In this document: positions 62,532-64,000 of the stretch, one piece after another
How the letters are laid out: every line of letters starts with the position of its first letter
Position numbering within the stretch: the first letter of the stretch is position 1
NCBI RefSeq assembly: GCF_042687825.1
Contig: NZ_JBHUQE010000002.1
Location: 124,001 to 188,000 of the forward strand
DNA: 64,000 nt
Reading direction: 5' to 3'
Source: Sedimentitalea sp042687825
GTDB lineage: Bacteria; Pseudomonadota; Alphaproteobacteria; Rhodobacterales; Rhodobacteraceae
Position numbers and translations under genes: made by a program
The notes under the pieces: generated by a model
Told to the model about the DNA's origin: nothing
Database searches by the model: none
The model's input: only the letters and a program-made list of their open reading frames with translations

Positions 62532-62566
62532 TCCGCCGCCCCGCACAAGCCGGGCAAACCAAAACC

Positions 62567-62594
62567 GGGCGCAGCCATCGGCCACGCCCTTTTT
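62567..62594 (+). terminator. Rho-independent terminator after recA
   Basis: GGGCG (62567-62571) and CGCCC (62585-62589), with an inner GCC/GGC, form a hairpin followed by TTTTT, 36 bp after the recA stop. alaS therefore probably has its own promoter in the next 90 bp. Confidence 0.75.
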
Positions 62595-62683
62595 CGTGCC
62601 CTGCGCCGTGGCCGGACCTGTGGACAGTGCGCTGCCTTGCGGCTATTTGAAAGGCCAGATCTCAACCGCCGGAAAGCCCGAAA

Positions 62684-64000
<1,317 letters not shown>

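Overview
The window reads as a chromosomal segment of a GC-rich alphaproteobacterium of the order Rhodobacterales (roseobacter/Rhodobacteraceae type). The evidence is the joint presence of SciP, CtrA with its phospho-Asp at residue 51 and the CckA hybrid kinase, LexA-type operators built as GTTC-N7-GTTC direct repeats rather than the E. coli palindrome, an envelope supercluster running pyrH-frr-uppS-cdsA-dxr-rseP-bamA-ompH-fabZ-lpxA-lpxI-lpxB, and a likely GafA-type gene-transfer-agent activator. All identifications come from reading the sequence; no database search was run.

Layout. 1-5.1 kb (minus): a Dpp/Opp-type peptide ABC transporter (Tat-exported binding protein, two permeases, an ATPase cut by the window edge). 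5.4-6.2 kb: miaA. 6.4-18.6 kb (plus): the translation/isoprenoid/outer-membrane/lipid A supercluster with many overlapping stop/start codons, a 41-aa one-TM protein between rseP and bamA, and LpxI instead of LpxH. 18.6-21.6 kb: a CadD-like membrane protein, mnmA (minus), sciP and ctrA. 21.7-26.2 kb: ligA, recG and a 40-aa membrane protein whose promoter carries recA-like LexA operators. 26.4-31.8 kb: an IscU-like scaffold, hisI, gluQRS, a methyltransferase, trmFO, an enoyl-CoA hydratase and a thioesterase. 31.9-34.5 kb: rplM-rpsI, then a truncated haemoglobin translationally coupled to a class III adenylate cyclase. 34.5-44.9 kb: TetR regulator, PPK2, lipase-like hydrolase, homoserine O-acetyltransferase, a secreted Cys-rich protein, an unknown P-loop protein, two EamA transporters, an FkbM methyltransferase, a monooxygenase, guaA and a DUF2270 protein.

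45.1-55.3 kb is the most heterogeneous stretch: a non-pyrrolysine MttB-family methyltransferase, a DUF6477-type small protein divergent from a GafA-like regulator, a lysine-rich coiled-coil protein of low GC, an FAD amine oxidase, an orphan DUF2235 (Tle1-like) lipase and a RACo-type corrinoid reactivator. 55.5-64 kb returns to core genes: guaB, an RsmB-type rRNA methyltransferase, cckA, a sulfotransferase, recA and the start of alaS.

Two regulatory circuits tie distant genes together. CtrA: the kinase CckA, the regulator CtrA and its antagonist SciP are all here, with a perfect TTAA-N7-TTAA site before cckA and one-mismatch sites before sciP and the GafA-like gene. SOS: recA has one LexA-type box inside its -35/-10 spacer and a second just after the -10; the same downstream operator sequence recurs almost identically in front of the 40-aa membrane protein after recG, making it a candidate SOS-induced membrane effector, possibly a division inhibitor. 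That small gene is the best candidate for an undescribed function, followed by the globin-cyclase pair and the GafA-like locus. No tRNA or rRNA gene, insertion sequence or CRISPR array was seen.
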